The translations under genes and the position numbers were made by a program. 64,000 nt of DNA from NCBI RefSeq assembly GCF_002261185.1, contig NZ_NEVQ01000022.1, forward strand, positions 248,001 to 312,000, read 5' to 3'. The notes under the pieces are model-generated. The model did no database searches, had not been told where the DNA came from, and saw only the letters and a program-made list of their open reading frames with translations. Source of the DNA: Bordetella genomosp. 4. GTDB lineage: Bacteria > Pseudomonadota > Gammaproteobacteria > Burkholderiales > Burkholderiaceae_B. Positions 1 through 9,086 of the stretch are shown in pieces; positions within the stretch are counted from its first letter, which is position 1, and each line of letters begins with the position of its first letter.

Positions 1-283
1 TTGCCAACACGTCGAAGGCTCGAACAAGCTGCTGCAACTCACCCTCGACGTCGGCGAGGGCCGTCATCGCAACGTGTTTTCCGGCATCAAGTCTGCCTAC
101 AAACCTGAGGATCTGGTCGGCAAGCTCACCGTCATGGTCGCCAATCTGGCGCCACGCAAGATGAAATTCGGTGTCTCCGAAGGCATGGTGCTGGCCGGCA
201 GTCATGCCGATGACAAGGTCGATGCCGGCATCTACGTCCTGGAGCCCTGGCCTGGCGCCAAGCCCGGCATGCGGGTGCGTTAA
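1..283 (+). CDS. metG: Methionyl-tRNA synthetase, C-terminal fragment (5' end outside window)
   Basis: Only the last ~93 codons are present; the reading frame is open from base 2 and ends at TAA 281-283. The fragment matches the C-terminal tRNA-binding (EMAP/Trbp111-like OB-fold) domain of dimeric bacterial MetRS: a GSNKLL segment, then RNVFSGI, the Y-x-P-E-D-L-V-G-K segment, [12 protein letters not shown] and a SEGMVLA signature. This domain grips tRNA and dimerises the synthetase, which charges tRNA-Met in the cytoplasm. The catalytic domain cannot be judged because it lies upstream of the window. A strong terminator follows 40 bp after the stop, so this is the end of a transcription unit. 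Confidence 0.93.
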   Translation, partial: CQHVEGSNKLLQLTLDVGEGRHRNVFSGIKSAYKPEDLVGKLTVMVANLAPRKMKFGVSEGMVLAGSHADDKVDAGIYVLEPWPGAKPGMRVR

Positions 284-324
284 AACATCGCGCTGGGCGC
301 CGGGGCTTCCCGGCGCACCAGATG

Positions 325-369
325 AAAAAGCCAGGGGCCGAATGCGTTGCAACCGGCCCCTGGCTTTTT
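325..369. terminator. Bidirectional Rho-independent terminator
   Basis: A perfect 15-bp inverted repeat (arms 325-339 and 355-369, 15-nt loop) begins with five A and ends with five T, so it can end transcription in both directions. It lies between the convergent metG and trhO genes. The GC-rich core flanked by A and T tracts is the classical form. Confidence 0.93.
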
Positions 370-423
370 ATAGATCATTAGGCGTCAGACGGAACGCTCT
401 GCGCCACACCGGCTTCGACTGTT

Positions 424-1179
424 CTAGCCTGCTGAATCGTCCGGAACAGCAGCCGGCTCCAGCGCCGGATCCAGCGCGATACGTTCGTCGAACACAAAAC
501 AATTGCCGCGAAACCCCTTGCCGCCGGTTTCTTCGAAATATTTCAGGATGCCGCCATCGAGCTGATAGACATGCTCGACCCCAGCTTCTGCCATGTACAG
601 GGCGGCTTTTTCACAGCGAATGCCGCCTGTGCAGAAACTGACCACCGTCTTGCCCTCCAGACTGTCGCGGTTCGCCTGCACCGCATCGGGAAACTGCGTA
701 AACCGGTCAATGCGCCAGTCGATGGCCCCTTCGAAAGTCCCCTCGTCGACCTCGAAGGCATTGCGCGTATCCAGCATCACCACCGGACGTCCCTCGTCGT
801 CCGCGCCTTGATCCAGCCAACGGGCCAATGTCGCCGGCGCGACCGCGGGGGCGCGCCCGGTCCGTGGTTGAATCGCCGGATGATCCATGCGGATGATCTC
901 GCGCTTGATTTTGACCAGCATCTTGCGAAAGGGAACATGCGCCGAATAGCTGAATTTCACCTCTAATTCAGCAAAGCGTGAGTCGGACTGCAGCCATTGC
1001 AGCCACGCCTGGATACCGCTGGCAGACCCTGCCAAAAAGAGATTGATCCCCTCTTCGGCCAACAGCACAGTGCCTTTCAGGTCTGCCGCTTGAGCCTGAG
1101 CCAACGCCTCCGCCCTCAGATCGGGGAGATCCTGCAAAGGGACAAATTTGTAAGCGGCAATATTGACGATGGAAGACAT
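424..1179 (-). CDS. trhO: tRNA uridine(34) hydroxylase TrhO (rhodanese-domain, YceA family)
   Basis: A 251-residue protein of the YceA/TrhO family, which hydroxylates U34 of certain tRNAs on the way to (methoxy)carboxymethoxy-uridine. The N-terminal ferredoxin-like half (residues 1-100) carries the GTVLLAEEGIN signature. The rhodanese half (about 110-225) has the LDTRN segment and the active loop FCTGGIRCEKA with Cys183 as the expected catalytic cysteine and Cys189 behind it. Length fits the shorter proteobacterial forms. The gene is convergent with metG and shares its terminator. The start at 1179 gives the conserved N-terminal beta-strand (NIAAYKF) directly after the Met. Confidence in the family is high; oxygen-dependent tRNA modification is taken from the family. 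Confidence 0.92.
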   Translation of the reverse strand: MSSIVNIAAYKFVPLQDLPDLRAEALAQAQAADLKGTVLLAEEGINLFLAGSASGIQAWLQWLQSDSRFAELEVKFSYSAHVPFRKMLVKIKREIIRMDHPAIQPRTGRAPAVAPATLARWLDQGADDEGRPVVMLDTRNAFEVDEGTFEGAIDWRIDRFTQFPDAVQANRDSLEGKTVVSFCTGGIRCEKAALYMAEAGVEHVYQLDGGILKYFEETGGKGFRGNCFVFDERIALDPALEPAAVPDDSAG

Positions 1180-1252
1180 GGCAAATAAAACAACGGCATA
1201 AGCGGAGCGGCGTAATAGTAAACGAGTCCGCCCCGAATGACGTCTTTCATTT

Positions 1253-1266
1253 TTTACCCGGGTAAA
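1253..1266. promoter_or_regulatory. 14-bp perfect palindrome TTTACCCGGGTAAA
   Basis: The palindrome lies directly after the stop codon of the META lipoprotein gene and about 75 bp before the trhO start. It could be an operator for trhO or a small hairpin at the lipoprotein mRNA end. No known regulator consensus is assigned. Confidence 0.35.
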
Positions 1267-1794
1267 TTATTGCGGCGTCGGAGGGTCTTGCCTGCGCACG
1301 AACTCCAGCACATCCCCATTTCGCACGTTGAATGTCAGATGACGCGGCGCACCGCCACTATCCAGGGTAAACGACCGAATATCCGACAAAGCACGCAAAT
1401 ACGAGGCTTCCAGCTGGGCACGGTCCGGCGACGCACACGCCATGCGAGTCGCCCCCTGTATAGAAATCGACAGTTTCCCATCCTGCAAGCGATAATTGCC
1501 CATATAGCGATTACACCCGGAAAACCCATTGACCCGATATGTTTGGCCTTGGGCCAAAAATACCAACTGAATAGGTTCACCATTGTCACCATGCGGAATC
1601 GCCCGTTGATCACCTGGCGCGCTCACCCAGCGGGTCAGCTCCCAGCTGGTCTGGGCCAACGAATCTGCACTGGTGGCCGCATTGCTGGCCGCAGCGCCCT
1701 CTGCCGTAGCATGGCCGGTTGTGCTGGCACACCCCGCCATCCCGACAAGTAGACCGGCAAGTATCACGTTACGCACATGCAACCAAGTGAACAT
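1267..1794 (-). CDS. META/HslJ-domain lipoprotein
   Basis: The start is placed at ATG 1794 because a GGAG ribosome site lies about 8 nt upstream and the signal sequence then begins at residue 1. An N-terminal lipoprotein signal ends in a lipobox LVGMAGC, with Cys22 as the lipidated residue. A low-complexity Ala/Ser linker follows, then a META domain (about residues 45-165) with the family signatures TSWELTRW, FSGCNRYMGNYRL and ATRMACASP. META/HslJ proteins are envelope lipoproteins linked to stress or antibiotic tolerance in enterobacteria, but the biochemical role is unsettled. It is monocistronic; trhO lies 87 bp downstream on the same strand. Confidence 0.82.
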   Translation of the reverse strand: MFTWLHVRNVILAGLLVGMAGCASTTGHATAEGAAASNAATSADSLAQTSWELTRWVSAPGDQRAIPHGDNGEPIQLVFLAQGQTYRVNGFSGCNRYMGNYRLQDGKLSISIQGATRMACASPDRAQLEASYLRALSDIRSFTLDSGGAPRHLTFNVRNGDVLEFVRRQDPPTPQ

Positions 1795-2076
1795 CTTTGC
1801 ACTCCAACTTATTTGTACACTTATTAACTGTAACGCGGACTTCGGCCCGCATCGCGCCATATGACACACAGCGTCACACAAGATTGCCCTTCACATCTCG
1901 TCTGTTACAGCCTGGCGATCTATCCTTGATCCGCGCGAATTGGACATTAGCTCAGATTTGCCGCGTGCATCCTGCACGGCTCGTCCTGAGCCATAACACA
2001 AACAAGTCCCTCGCCGGGGTTGACCGGGCAAGGCCCTATTATTGATGGGTCTCGACGCCCTATTCGGAATGGAATC

Positions 2077-2907
2077 ATGAACACATCGCCGGACGTCCTT
2101 TTTCTAACTGGCGACGACACCGCCTATCCACAGCAGATCACGGAGCTATCGCGCCTGGGATTTCAGATACATCGTTATTCTGGACTCTCAGAGCTATATC
2201 TGCACCTGTCCCAGCAGGCCATTCCCTTAGTGGTGCTCGCAGGTCCGTTGGCCATTATCGATATTGCAGCAGCGCAGCTGCGCGTCATGCGTCCCGGTAT
2301 CGGCATCGTCGCCCTCGCACAGTTTCCCGATAGCGATGCTCGGGTGCGCACACTGTTAAGCGGCGCCGATGCTTGCCTGGATACCTATATCAACGGCCTG
2401 GAATTGGCTGCCGTGTTTCAGGCCCTCATGCGTCGGATGCCCGACGCGACGCAAGCCCCTGTCGCGGCGGATGCCGCATCGGCCCAAACGCCGGCGCCCC
2501 CTGCGCCGGCGCCGGACGCTGCGTACGCGTCAGCCGAATCCGTTCCGTCCCCCTCGGGCGGTTGGCGCCTGACCAGCAAAGGCTGGGCATTGATGGCGCC
2601 CAGCGGACAGACCCTTTCTCTGACCACCGCCGAACGCAGCTTGCTGCTGCGATTTGCCCACGAACCCGACAAACGTATCAGCCGCGATGCGTTGAGCCTC
2701 GACACCGCTACAGGCGAAGGCTCCGAAAGCGATCGCCGTGGTCGTTTTATTGACGTCATGATCAGCCGCATGCGGCGCAAGGCCGCCGCTCAGCGAGTAC
2801 GCCTGCCCATCAAAGCCGTGCACGGTTGGGGTTATATGTTCACTGCCGATCTGCTCGTCGACGCAGACATTCCCGATTATGAGGGGACGATGGCGGACTC
2901 GAATTAA
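2077..2907 (+). CDS. OmpR/PhoB-like winged-helix regulator with a degenerate receiver domain
   Basis: A 276-residue protein starting at ATG 2077, which places the first beta-strand (DVLFLTGDD) directly after the Met. Residues 5-120 fold like a response-regulator receiver, but the phospho-acceptor Asp position at the end of beta-3 reads VVLAG (about residues 52-56), and the conserved Lys before the last helix reads GADACLDTY with Thr in its place. An Ala/Pro-rich linker (about 125-165) joins a C-terminal OmpR-type winged helix (about 165-265) with the VMISRMRRK recognition region and the wing G-W-G-Y-M-F. It is convergent with the distal end of the T6SS operon, so it may regulate that locus; no sensor kinase is adjacent. 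Phosphorylation-independent control is inference. Confidence 0.75.
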   Translation: MNTSPDVLFLTGDDTAYPQQITELSRLGFQIHRYSGLSELYLHLSQQAIPLVVLAGPLAIIDIAAAQLRVMRPGIGIVALAQFPDSDARVRTLLSGADACLDTYINGLELAAVFQALMRRMPDATQAPVAADAASAQTPAPPAPAPDAAYASAESVPSPSGGWRLTSKGWALMAPSGQTLSLTTAERSLLLRFAHEPDKRISRDALSLDTATGEGSESDRRGRFIDVMISRMRRKAAAQRVRLPIKAVHGWGYMFTADLLVDADIPDYEGTMADSN

Positions 2908-2946
2908 GCGCAATGGCACGCCGGCGGCGAAGCCCCACGTCCACTC

Positions 2947-2973
2947 ATGTTGGCCCCCCCCAGGCGCCAACAT
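2947..2973. terminator. Hairpin between convergent genes, possible bidirectional terminator
   Basis: Arms ATGTTGGC (2947-2954) and GCCAACAT (2966-2973) enclose a C-rich 11-nt loop between the winged-helix gene and the T6SS pseudokinase gene. There is no T tract, so termination efficiency is uncertain. Confidence 0.4.
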
Positions 2974-2985
2974 CCTCAACCGCCG

Positions 2986-4731
2986 TCACTCAAAGACGTG
3001 AGAAATACCCGCTGAACCACCAGCGGTGACGTTAATCGTCGTCTGATAATCGCTTGACGCAGGATTGCGAATCGTGACCTGGTGCCGGCCTGGCGCCAGC
3101 ATAACTTGGCCCAATGGCGGACTGATGCCCCGCGAGCGGCCATCAATGATCACTTCACCCCAGGGACGTACGCTGACCCGCACCGCCACCTGTGCGGCGG
3201 TAGTCTTGGCCTGCTCTGCCGCCTTGGCGTCTGCGGCGGCTTTCGCTTCTGCAGCGGCCTTTGCCTGCGCAGCAGCGTCGATATCCTGGCTGAGGGCCTG
3301 ATTGTCGTCCGTAACCGTCGACGCGTTTGCGGCGTCGGGAGACGCTCCGGGCGCGGGCGACGCCGGAGGGATCGAGGTGGAAGCGCCATCTGGCGTCGCG
3401 CCTGGGCCAGTACCCGCTCCCGCCACACTCGCCCCGGTATTTGTGGGTGCCTGAGTATTGGGCGCAGTTTCAGTACCCGATGCAGCCCCCGGGCTCACGA
3501 CACTGCCCGGATTCGATAAGACGCGCGGCGCAATCGCGCCTCCTGGCGTCGCAGCGGCGGACGTTGACGCCGTCCCCACAGCACTAACGGATGAGCCTGA
3601 ATTGACGGCCCCGGTCTGCCCGCCTGCGCTACTCGCGGTGCCTGCAGTCGGTGACGCGCCGGAATCCGTGGCAGCAGATGGGTCCGGCGTAGCCGCGGGC
3701 GAGGCGCCAGGCGCCGTTCCTTCCGTCCCCTCACTGGGCCGCGCATTGCGTCCAAGATCGGACAAGGCGGGTGGCGTCGGGATCGGCGGCTCCGGTTTGG
3801 TTTCCGTGGGAGGCGGTTCGGTGCCAGCGCTGGGAGCAGGCTTCGACCCGTTGGAAGCAGACAGCAGGCCCTCGGGACGCAACCACATATAGACCGCCAA
3901 CGCGATCGCCGCCAAGACCCCCAATAAAACAAGCAAGGGCACACGCGGTCCCGACTTGGCTCCTCCTGTTACCGCCGGAGCCACCGGAGGCAGTGCTGCA
4001 GACGCCTCAGTGGCCTCGGCAGGCGAAAGGGGCATCTGAGTTTCTGACTGCGCCTGCACGGCTGGCGCTGCCTGATGCGCAGGTGTCGCCGCGGCAGGCT
4101 CAGGCGCCTGCGTCTGTGCGGCAACTGTCGCTGCGGCGGGCGCAACAGCCGACACAGCCGGCTCCAAGCCAAACGCGCGGGCGAATGCCTCGATACTCGC
4201 TGGACGCGCGGATGGCCTCATCGACAATCCGCGATCCACTGCCTGAAGAAACTCGGGATCGTAGGCGCCGAGATCGCGGCCCGCCAAGGGAGCAGACTCG
4301 TCTTTGACGCAGCGTTCCAGCGCCGACGGCGGCGCCTCTCCCACCAGCATCGTGTGCGCCACTGCGCTCAAGGCATAAATATCTGTCCACGGCCCGCAGG
4401 GCGAATCTGGATCATCGGTGTATTGCTCAAAGGCCGCATAACCGTCGATACGGGCGGCGCTCTCCGCATCGGCCGCGGGCGTCAGCGGCGGAATCAACAA
4501 GTGAGCCTTGCCCGACGCATCCAAACCAATAGTGCTCATCGCGATGCCGCCATGCACGCCGCCCTGCGCATGCAATGGCTTGAGCGATTCGGCGACGTCG
4601 GCCAGCACCCTCCGGATCCGCGCCTGCGGAACGCCGCCTTTAGCCGCAGCGGCAATCACATTCAAAGATCGCAATCCAGGAGCATCGCTCGCAGACGCAT
4701 CGCGCTTGGGCAAAGGGGTAGTCGCACTCAT
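2986..4731 (-). CDS. T6SS-associated pseudokinase-like protein with transmembrane segment and PEGA-type C-terminus
   Basis: A 581-residue protein from ATG 4731 (GGAG about 8 nt upstream; an in-frame GTG at 4749 is possible). Residues ~30-190 resemble only the C-lobe of a Ser/Thr kinase: HGGIAMSTI (60-68) stands where active kinases have H-G/R-D...N, and a subdomain-IX-like WTDIYALSAV (115-124) follows. The N-lobe ATP-binding region, catalytic Asp and DFG are absent. An Ala/Pro/Gln stretch precedes a single TM helix (~264-284), then a long Ser/Thr/Pro/Gly-rich segment, a short Ala/Lys/Glu coiled coil and a PEGA-like domain (~510-581). It is the last gene after tssM and tagF, the place of ppkA in HSI-I loci. 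I infer a structural or regulatory envelope protein descended from PpkA, not an active kinase. Confidence 0.7.
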   Translation of the reverse strand: MSATTPLPKRDASASDAPGLRSLNVIAAAAKGGVPQARIRRVLADVAESLKPLHAQGGVHGGIAMSTIGLDASGKAHLLIPPLTPAADAESAARIDGYAAFEQYTDDPDSPCGPWTDIYALSAVAHTMLVGEAPPSALERCVKDESAPLAGRDLGAYDPEFLQAVDRGLSMRPSARPASIEAFARAFGLEPAVSAVAPAAATVAAQTQAPEPAAATPAHQAAPAVQAQSETQMPLSPAEATEASAALPPVAPAVTGGAKSGPRVPLLVLLGVLAAIALAVYMWLRPEGLLSASNGSKPAPSAGTEPPPTETKPEPPIPTPPALSDLGRNARPSEGTEGTAPGASPAATPDPSAATDSGASPTAGTASSAGGQTGAVNSGSSVSAVGTASTSAAATPGGAIAPRVLSNPGSVVSPGAASGTETAPNTQAPTNTGASVAGAGTGPGATPDGASTSIPPASPAPGASPDAANASTVTDDNQALSQDIDAAAQAKAAAEAKAAADAKAAEQAKTTAAQVAVRVSVRPWGEVIIDGRSRGISPPLGQVMLAPGRHQVTIRNPASSDYQTTINVTAGGSAGISHVFE

Positions 4732-4760
4732 ACTCCGAACTCCGGACACCTGCTACGTCG

Positions 4761-5477
4761 CTAGCGCCACGCGGGCAGCGATGCAAACAATCGGGTAAAC
4801 AACGTGGCATTGAAGGCCCCGCCGTGTATATACGTCTGTAATGCAGCCCCATCAATCTGATTCGTCCACCAATAACTGGTATGCGAACTGGGGTTAAAGC
4901 AAAAGGGCAAATCGGGCCATGCCGTCAAACTGCGTGCGGCCACCGGCTCAGCGGCCGTCTCCAGGCCCGCATTCAATATATCCATGATGTCACTGCCGCT
5001 GGAGCGGGCCACCGGCTGCACGGCACCCGGTATCTGGATCGTCTGCAACTCGCGATCAAACTGTTCCGTTGCACACCCATGACGCACTGCTGTCAGGATG
5101 CTCGCACCGATCTTGCGGTAATAGTCGCTCGCGCCATCCAGAATGCTGCTGTGATAGTCATTCTCGGCAATCGGCATGATCACGCACAAAGGATAGGCTC
5201 GTCCGACTCTGTCCCGGCTAGGTGCCAGGCATCCTAATTGCGCACCGCGGCCGCTGGGTCCGGCCGGTATTGCGAAATTCCAGATCGGCGCCGACGCAAA
5301 ACTGCGCGCCGCGCTGTCATCGGGCGCTTGTTTCATCGCCGCCAATCCATATTGCAGCCACCGATCCCACCAGGCAATGAGCTCACGCGACAAGCGACGA
5401 TGGACAAAGTCCCCCGATGCGGGAATCTTGCCATACCACCCCAACTGTCCTCTTGCGTCGTCCATGGCGAGTCTCAT
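4761..5477 (-). CDS. tagF: Type VI secretion-associated protein TagF (ImpM family)
   Basis: 238 residues with the family N-terminal signature GWYGKIPASGDFVHRRL. The body carries the conserved G-A-Q-L-G-C-L-A-P-S-R-D-R-V-G-R-Y-P-L region and the C-terminal W-W-T-N segment. TagF is known as a post-translational repressor of T6SS assembly in HSI-I-type systems, acting independently of or parallel to the PpkA/PppA switch. The gene starts immediately after the tssM stop, which implies translational coupling; Met5 at 5465 is an alternative start. The next gene follows after about 30 bp. Its retention here, while kinase and FHA residues are lost, suggests that repression by TagF persists. Confidence 0.9.
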   Translation of the reverse strand: MRLAMDDARGQLGWYGKIPASGDFVHRRLSRELIAWWDRWLQYGLAAMKQAPDDSAARSFASAPIWNFAIPAGPSGRGAQLGCLAPSRDRVGRAYPLCVIMPIAENDYHSSILDGASDYYRKIGASILTAVRHGCATEQFDRELQTIQIPGAVQPVARSSGSDIMDILNAGLETAAEPVAARSLTAWPDLPFCFNPSSHTSYWWTNQIDGAALQTYIHGGAFNATLFTRLFASLPAWR

Positions 5478-8400
5478 CTAGCGGCCCGGGCAGGCGAAAC
5501 CCTGCATCTCGGCGAGATTGAAAGGGCTTTTCGCACTGCTCGCAGTGATCTCCAACACGACCTTGCGGCCGTTAATATCAAACGTCGCTATCGTAATCTC
5601 AGGCGATGGGCCGCGGCTTAACTGCGCCTTGTCCAGCAAACGATTCAACGCCCACGGCCCGGATGCAGACAGGCCTGCGCCACCCGTCTGCGGCGTCAGT
5701 TCGATACGCACCTGATTCGATCCTCTCGACCCCGGCCATTGCACTGTGGTTGCGATCTGCGGACCATGAGCATAGCGCACGGCCTGGCCATCCACGTCCA
5801 TCACGAATTGCGTAATTTGCGCATCCATTTCGATCGGACGAATGGCGACGCGATAAGACGGTAGCGGGTTGCTCGCCATGAAATACACATCGCGAATCAC
5901 CCCTGCGCGCTGAAACGAATCCAGATACGACGCGCGCTCGCCTTTTTCGCCGTCGATGCCGGGCTTGAATCGCCACCGCGAACCCGACACATCGATCTGT
6001 GTGGCCAATTCCTTCTGGAAAAATTCGTCCATCATCCCATTGGGGCCGAACAGCCGCGCCATATCGTTCGGCGCCACATCACGCGACGAACTGCGCGCAA
6101 ACGGATAGCGTCCCGCAATCGATTGCCGGCAGAACAATCCTATGGTCGCCGACATCGTCTCGCCCATACGCTGGCGAGATGCACCGGAGATCTCGTCTGA
6201 AGCATTCACCGACATCGTATTGAGCACGTCACGTATCGGCTCAGGCAATCGCCCCGCCTCCGCGCGCAGCTTGGTCACAACATCCGAATTGGGTGCGGGA
6301 CTGGCACTGCGCAGAGCCGCATCTGCGGCCGTCAGATACGTGTAGAGATCATTGATCAGACCTGTCGTAGCGGTAATCAGCGGCGGGCCGCCCTGCGTTT
6401 CACTCTGAGCCAGGCGACGATAAGGCTCAAAATGCAGGTCCACGATGCGCTCGAGCTTTTCATCCGTCGCGTCGCTACGGACTGCCGAATTGGGCCCTGT
6501 GGGACCGAACATCTGCTCTAACGCATCCCGTGTGCTGCTCACGCGCTCGCGGGCCTGATCCATCAGCGAGCGTCCGTCACCGGTATCTCGCAGCAGATTC
6601 GTCTCTCGCGCGACGCCTTGCACCAGCTTGACCAACGGCGAGTCCGGCGCTGACAAGGTGCGGGCAATCTGAATATTCTGCAGCAGCGATGTCGCAGGCG
6701 TCAGCTTCAGATCATTCAAGTAGGCATCCCACTGGTGTACATAGTCGTTCATGTACAGCCGCTTGATATCGACGATCAGCTGCTGCTGGGCTGCCTGGTC
6801 CAAGGCTCCCGGCGGCGCGATATTCAACACCCAGGCATCATCCTGACGCAGCAGTTCGGCAACCCGGTTCACCCGTTGATTAAAGACCTTCCAATAACCG
6901 TCGTAGCTATAGAGCGATGGAATCCCGTCCGTCAGCGGCTTGCCGCTCTTGCGCACAAACACGGAACTGGCCTGAGGCCCACCCAAGGTCACCGCTGTCT
7001 GCTCCGGACCTTGATCCGTATTGGACAACAACCGGCGAAGCCGGCTATACGAGCGTTGCGCCAAGGTGTAATGCGCCAATCTCTGACGCATCTGAGTCAC
7101 CAGCTCGTCATCCCGCGGGAACGGCGAGGACAACACGCGCCCCTGCACCAGATTGCGCAGATGCAGCGACATCAAATCATACTGACGCCGCGTATAGCCC
7201 TCAGGCAAGGTCTTTTGCATATCGGACAGCAGCCATGCATGCATGAACTCCGCATCATAATGATCAGGTTCATACAGCATCAGATAGGCACGCAAGGCCT
7301 CGTACGAAAACTCCAGATCATTCGGCGCCGACGTACGCAATGCACTTTCTACACGCCGGGCTATCTGCGGCAGCAGTACTTGCTCCAGCGTATTTCGATA
7401 CACCCCTTGGGCCGCAGACTGCATTTTTTGACCTTGATACAAGCCAAACTGATACGTCAAGGGCGGCGAGTCCAACTCAAAACTCGCATCGCGCGGCAAA
7501 TACCACAGACTATCCAGAAAGGGCATCAACCCCAGTACATCGCCAGCACGCGTAATCTTGATGTCGCGCCCCAGTTTCTCCACGGTAGGCACGCGACGTT
7601 CGACTTCGGCGACATACGTCTTGTTATTGCGATAGCTGATACCCCATCCGATCAGCAAGGCAATCAACAACACAGTGATCAAGCCATAACCCGCCCAATG
7701 CAAACGCCGATAGCGGCGTTCCCAGCGTAGATTCCGGCCGGCCAGACCGGCCTCGCGAAAGATCACATCCTGCAGCACGCCTTTCAAGAAATAGCTGCGC
7801 CCATCTTCCTCTGGCGCAGGGGTGGTCTGTGTCGCGCCACCATCAATACGCAAGTAGCGCTTCAGATACCCCGTTACCTGGTCAAACGTCTCGCCGCCCT
7901 GCGTGCCACTTGTGAAATACACGCCGCGCGGCACCAGCCGTGCCTCGAATTTCGACGTCGCGAACACATCGCTCAGGAATTGTCCCAACACCGTCTGCAG
8001 TCCGGCAAACTGCTGCGGCAGCATATAGGCCAGTGCCCGCCGGGCGGGATCCGTCTCAGCCGCCAACACCTCGGGCAACGCATCATGCAAGCGGCGCTGC
8101 AACAACTGATACTCGGCATGGAATGCCTCGTACAAATCGAAATCGGCTTCCTGAGTCCGGGTATAGGGCAAGGTAAAGCCCCACACCTGCGACAGATCCT
8201 CGCGGCTGAAGGACCCGAAATACTCCTCGAAACCCGACAGCAAATCGGCTTTCGTCACCAGCACATACACCGGAAACTGAATACCGAGCTGCTCACGCAG
8301 CTCTTGCAAGCGACGGCGCAACACCGCGGCATGCTGCGCACGCTCCGCATCCGAGGCAGCAAGCAGATCTTCCACACTGATCGTCAGCATGGCACCGTTG

Positions 8401-9086
8401 ATGGGCTGACGGCCGCGATATTTCGACAGCAGGCCGAGGAATCCTTTCCATTCCTCTTCGTCACCCGTCGCATCGCTTTCGTGAGTGGTATAGCGGCCAG
8501 CGGTATCCAGCAACACCGCATCATCGGTAAACCACCAATCGCAATTCCGTGTACCGCCCACCCCGCGCAGCGCAACCTTGCCAAAACGATCCGCCAGCGG
8601 GAAATTCAGGCCCGAATTCACCAACGCCGTCGTCTTGCCTGCCCCTGGCGCACCGATGATGACATACCAAGGCAGTTGATACAGATGCTGCTTGGAAAAG
8701 CGAGAAAACGAGAAACGCCGCTTATCGCCATCAAAGCGCGTCTTGCGCAACAACTCCACGGCCTCGTTGAAACGCTCTTCAAGCTGGCGAATCTCGGGAT
8801 TGCCCGGCTCGGGCTCGACTTTCTTTTTAGCCGCAGGCTTGCGTAGCTGGCCTAGCAGCTGCGCATTCAATCGGCCCTCGCGCCATTTGCGCCAGATGAT
8901 GCGCAGCAACCAGAGCCCGAACAACACCGCAATCACAATGATGCGGGTCATCTCGCTTTCCAGAGGACGTGTCGTGCCAATGGCAAGCAGCGGCCCGGCT
9001 ATCCAGATCAGCAGCGAGATCGCCACCAAGCCAAAGAAATTCCACAGCCCTCGGCTAAAGAGGAAACTAAATACGTTGTGAATCAT
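5478..9086 (-). CDS. tssM: T6SS inner-membrane core protein TssM (IcmF/VasK)
   Basis: A 1202-residue protein of normal family length. Two N-terminal TM helices (about residues 12-60) are followed by a cytoplasmic NTPase-like domain with an intact Walker A, GAPGAGKTTALVNSG (about 140-155), and a DTAGRY switch. A third TM helix lies near residue 465, and a large periplasmic part (IcmF-related and C-terminal beta domain) follows. TssM with TssL and TssJ forms the trans-envelope complex that docks the baseplate. Its first 4 bases overlap the end of tssL, and tagF follows without a gap. The C-terminus ends in QGFACPGR. Nothing unusual was noted. Confidence 0.96.
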   Translation of the reverse strand: MIHNVFSFLFSRGLWNFFGLVAISLLIWIAGPLLAIGTTRPLESEMTRIIVIAVLFGLWLLRIIWRKWREGRLNAQLLGQLRKPAAKKKVEPEPGNPEIRQLEERFNEAVELLRKTRFDGDKRRFSFSRFSKQHLYQLPWYVIIGAPGAGKTTALVNSGLNFPLADRFGKVALRGVGGTRNCDWWFTDDAVLLDTAGRYTTHESDATGDEEEWKGFLGLLSKYRGRQPINGAMLTISVEDLLAASDAERAQHAAVLRRRLQELREQLGIQFPVYVLVTKADLLSGFEEYFGSFSREDLSQVWGFTLPYTRTQEADFDLYEAFHAEYQLLQRRLHDALPEVLAAETDPARRALAYMLPQQFAGLQTVLGQFLSDVFATSKFEARLVPRGVYFTSGTQGGETFDQVTGYLKRYLRIDGGATQTTPAPEEDGRSYFLKGVLQDVIFREAGLAGRNLRWERRYRRLHWAGYGLITVLLIALLIGWGISYRNNKTYVAEVERRVPTVEKLGRDIKITRAGDVLGLMPFLDSLWYLPRDASFELDSPPLTYQFGLYQGQKMQSAAQGVYRNTLEQVLLPQIARRVESALRTSAPNDLEFSYEALRAYLMLYEPDHYDAEFMHAWLLSDMQKTLPEGYTRRQYDLMSLHLRNLVQGRVLSSPFPRDDELVTQMRQRLAHYTLAQRSYSRLRRLLSNTDQGPEQTAVTLGGPQASSVFVRKSGKPLTDGIPSLYSYDGYWKVFNQRVNRVAELLRQDDAWVLNIAPPGALDQAAQQQLIVDIKRLYMNDYVHQWDAYLNDLKLTPATSLLQNIQIARTLSAPDSPLVKLVQGVARETNLLRDTGDGRSLMDQARERVSSTRDALEQMFGPTGPNSAVRSDATDEKLERIVDLHFEPYRRLAQSETQGGPPLITATTGLINDLYTYLTAADAALRSASPAPNSDVVTKLRAEAGRLPEPIRDVLNTMSVNASDEISGASRQRMGETMSATIGLFCRQSIAGRYPFARSSSRDVAPNDMARLFGPNGMMDEFFQKELATQIDVSGSRWRFKPGIDGEKGERASYLDSFQRAGVIRDVYFMASNPLPSYRVAIRPIEMDAQITQFVMDVDGQAVRYAHGPQIATTVQWPGSRGSNQVRIELTPQTGGAGLSASGPWALNRLLDKAQLSRGPSPEITIATFDINGRKVVLEITASSAKSPFNLAEMQGFACPGR

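Noticed and set aside
2986-3980. Repeated Ala/Ser/Thr/Gly/Pro codons in the pseudokinase gene as a tandem repeat or mobile element
   Set aside because: The stretch is low-complexity protein sequence without a regular DNA repeat unit.
6735-7730. Long open frame (331 codons) on the plus strand inside tssM
   Set aside because: It is fully antisense to a well-conserved gene, has a Gln/His/Arg-rich composition typical of a GC-biased shadow frame, and has no ribosome site or family signature.
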